Below are positions 52,105 through 52,773 of a stretch of 52,773 nucleotides of DNA, piece by piece. The translations under genes were made by a program, and so were the position numbers. Under the pieces are notes generated by a model, which was given only the letters and a program-made list of their open reading frames with translations, searched no databases and was not told the DNA's origin. This DNA is from Alphaproteobacteria bacterium. Its GTDB lineage: Bacteria; Pseudomonadota; Alphaproteobacteria; Rhizobiales; Xanthobacteraceae. The DNA lies in NCBI GenBank assembly GCA_005884765.1, contig VAZV01000170.1, forward strand, positions 1 through 52,773, given 5' to 3'. The first letter of the stretch is position 1. Every line of letters starts with the position of its first letter.

Positions 52105-52773
52105 CTACTTGCCCTCGCCTCGCTTGACCGCGGCCCGCAGATCCGACGGTGAAACACCATAACGTTGCCGCATGACGCGATTGAAATGCGAGCGTTCGGC
52201 AAAGCCTGCTTCCAGGGCAATCGCCCCGATCGACCATTCGGCAAACCTGACATCGGTGAGCATGCGATGGGCGCACGACAGCCTCTGCTCCAGCACGAAC
52301 TCGGCAAACGAGCAGTCACTGTGCTCGAACAGGCGATGGATATAGCGCCGGCTTACGCCATGCCGCTGTGCCATCATGCCGGCTGAAAGATCGGGCCGGG
52401 CGATGTTCGCCGCAATGTCCGCCTTGATCGCGGCAAGGCGCGCCGGGCGAACGCCGCGATTTTCGGCCATATCAAGGGCGTCGGGGGTGGACGCGATCGT
52501 CAGGACCACGAGATCATGGATGTGACGGACCGTGAGCGGTGCTAGTTCCGGAGCAGCGAGCGTCTCGCTCTGTCGCAGGATGTCTATGTATTGCATCAAC
52601 AGCCGCAGCGCGGCTCGATCGCGCGGGATTGGCCGCATGACCGCATCGTCGGGGTGAGGGACGAAAGGCGCAAGAGCCGATTGCGGGATTTGCAGGCTGA
52701 AGCTGGTGCCCGTGGTGTCGCGGACGATCCCGCCGATCTCTCCAAGCGAAGCCAGCGCGGCATCGCAGGGTCC
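52105..52773 (-). CDS. AraC-family transcriptional regulator 5 (partial)
   Basis: The frame is open to the window edge, so the N-terminus is missing; 222 residues are visible. The end of the ligand-binding domain (LAPFVPHPDDAVMRPIPRDRAALRLLMQYI) and the whole HTH region are present (SAGMMAQRHGVSRRYIHRLFEHSDCSFAEFVLEQRLSCAHRML and GAIALEAGFAERSHFNRVMRQRYGVSPSDLRAAVKRG). It is more distant from regulators 1-4 (AERSHFNRVMRQ in place of GDLSYFNRAFRR). Convergent with Omp copy 2. Confidence 0.92.
   Translation of the reverse strand, partial: GPCDAALASLGEIGGIVRDTTGTSFSLQIPQSALAPFVPHPDDAVMRPIPRDRAALRLLMQYIDILRQSETLAAPELAPLTVRHIHDLVVLTIASTPDALDMAENRGVRPARLAAIKADIAANIARPDLSAGMMAQRHGVSRRYIHRLFEHSDCSFAEFVLEQRLSCAHRMLTDVRFAEWSIGAIALEAGFAERSHFNRVMRQRYGVSPSDLRAAVKRGEGK

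Overview
The window looks like chromosome from an alphaproteobacterium of the Bradyrhizobium / Rhodopseudomonas group. Reasons: high GC with GTG starts, a C5-independent ALA synthase of alphaproteobacterial type, FixJ-like and OmpR-like two-component systems, Omp25/31-type outer-membrane proteins, and many very small exported proteins typical of that group. The assignment is inferred from protein character; no database search was possible. No rRNA, tRNA or CRISPR array was seen.

Layout. 0-4.6 kb: a giant seven-PAS sensor kinase coupled by a 4-base overlap to a FixJ-type response regulator. 4.9-7.7 kb: a small exported protein, then an HD-domain hydrolase followed by 5-aminolevulinate synthase. 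7.8-23.8 kb: a stress and envelope block with a di-haem cytochrome c peroxidase-like protein, an OmpR/EnvZ-type two-component system, Dps, an RND efflux operon (DUF305 protein, RND pump, membrane fusion protein, Thr/Pro/Ala/Ser-rich exported protein), several tiny secreted or membrane proteins, and a monofunctional catalase. Seven copies of an AT-rich, partly palindromic element (close to CAATTAAATAGnAATTTAG) lie in intergenic DNA of this block and nowhere else I could see. This is the best candidate for an undescribed regulon. 23.9-33.4 kb: aquaporin, an IS630/tyrosine-recombinase scar, an NTF2-FMO fusion flavoprotein, a PQQ-type sugar dehydrogenase, an alpha/beta hydrolase, a membrane protein with an OmpA-family protein, and an orphan branched-chain amino acid binding protein.

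33.4-52.8 kb: a rearranged region built from duplications. It holds five AraC-family regulators of one subfamily plus two broken AraC fragments, mostly next to surface proteins: a frameshifted Omp25-type barrel, a large autotransporter with an 11-unit passenger repeat, and a tandem pair of nearly identical Omp25-type proteins. It also has a 2,2-dialkylglycine decarboxylase-like enzyme, an acyl-CoA dehydrogenase-like flavoprotein flanked by direct repeats (with a third repeat and a truncated gene copy 3.8 kb away), a DUF3574 protein, and relics of a glyoxalase-family protein and a ribbon-helix-helix antitoxin.

How it may fit together. In the left half two sensor systems sit beside peroxide defence (catalase, Dps, peroxidase, haem synthesis) and an envelope pump, and the shared AT element suggests common control. 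In the right half the repeated pairing of AraC regulators with outer-membrane or secreted proteins suggests a family of independently switched surface modules that spread by local duplication and are partly decaying.
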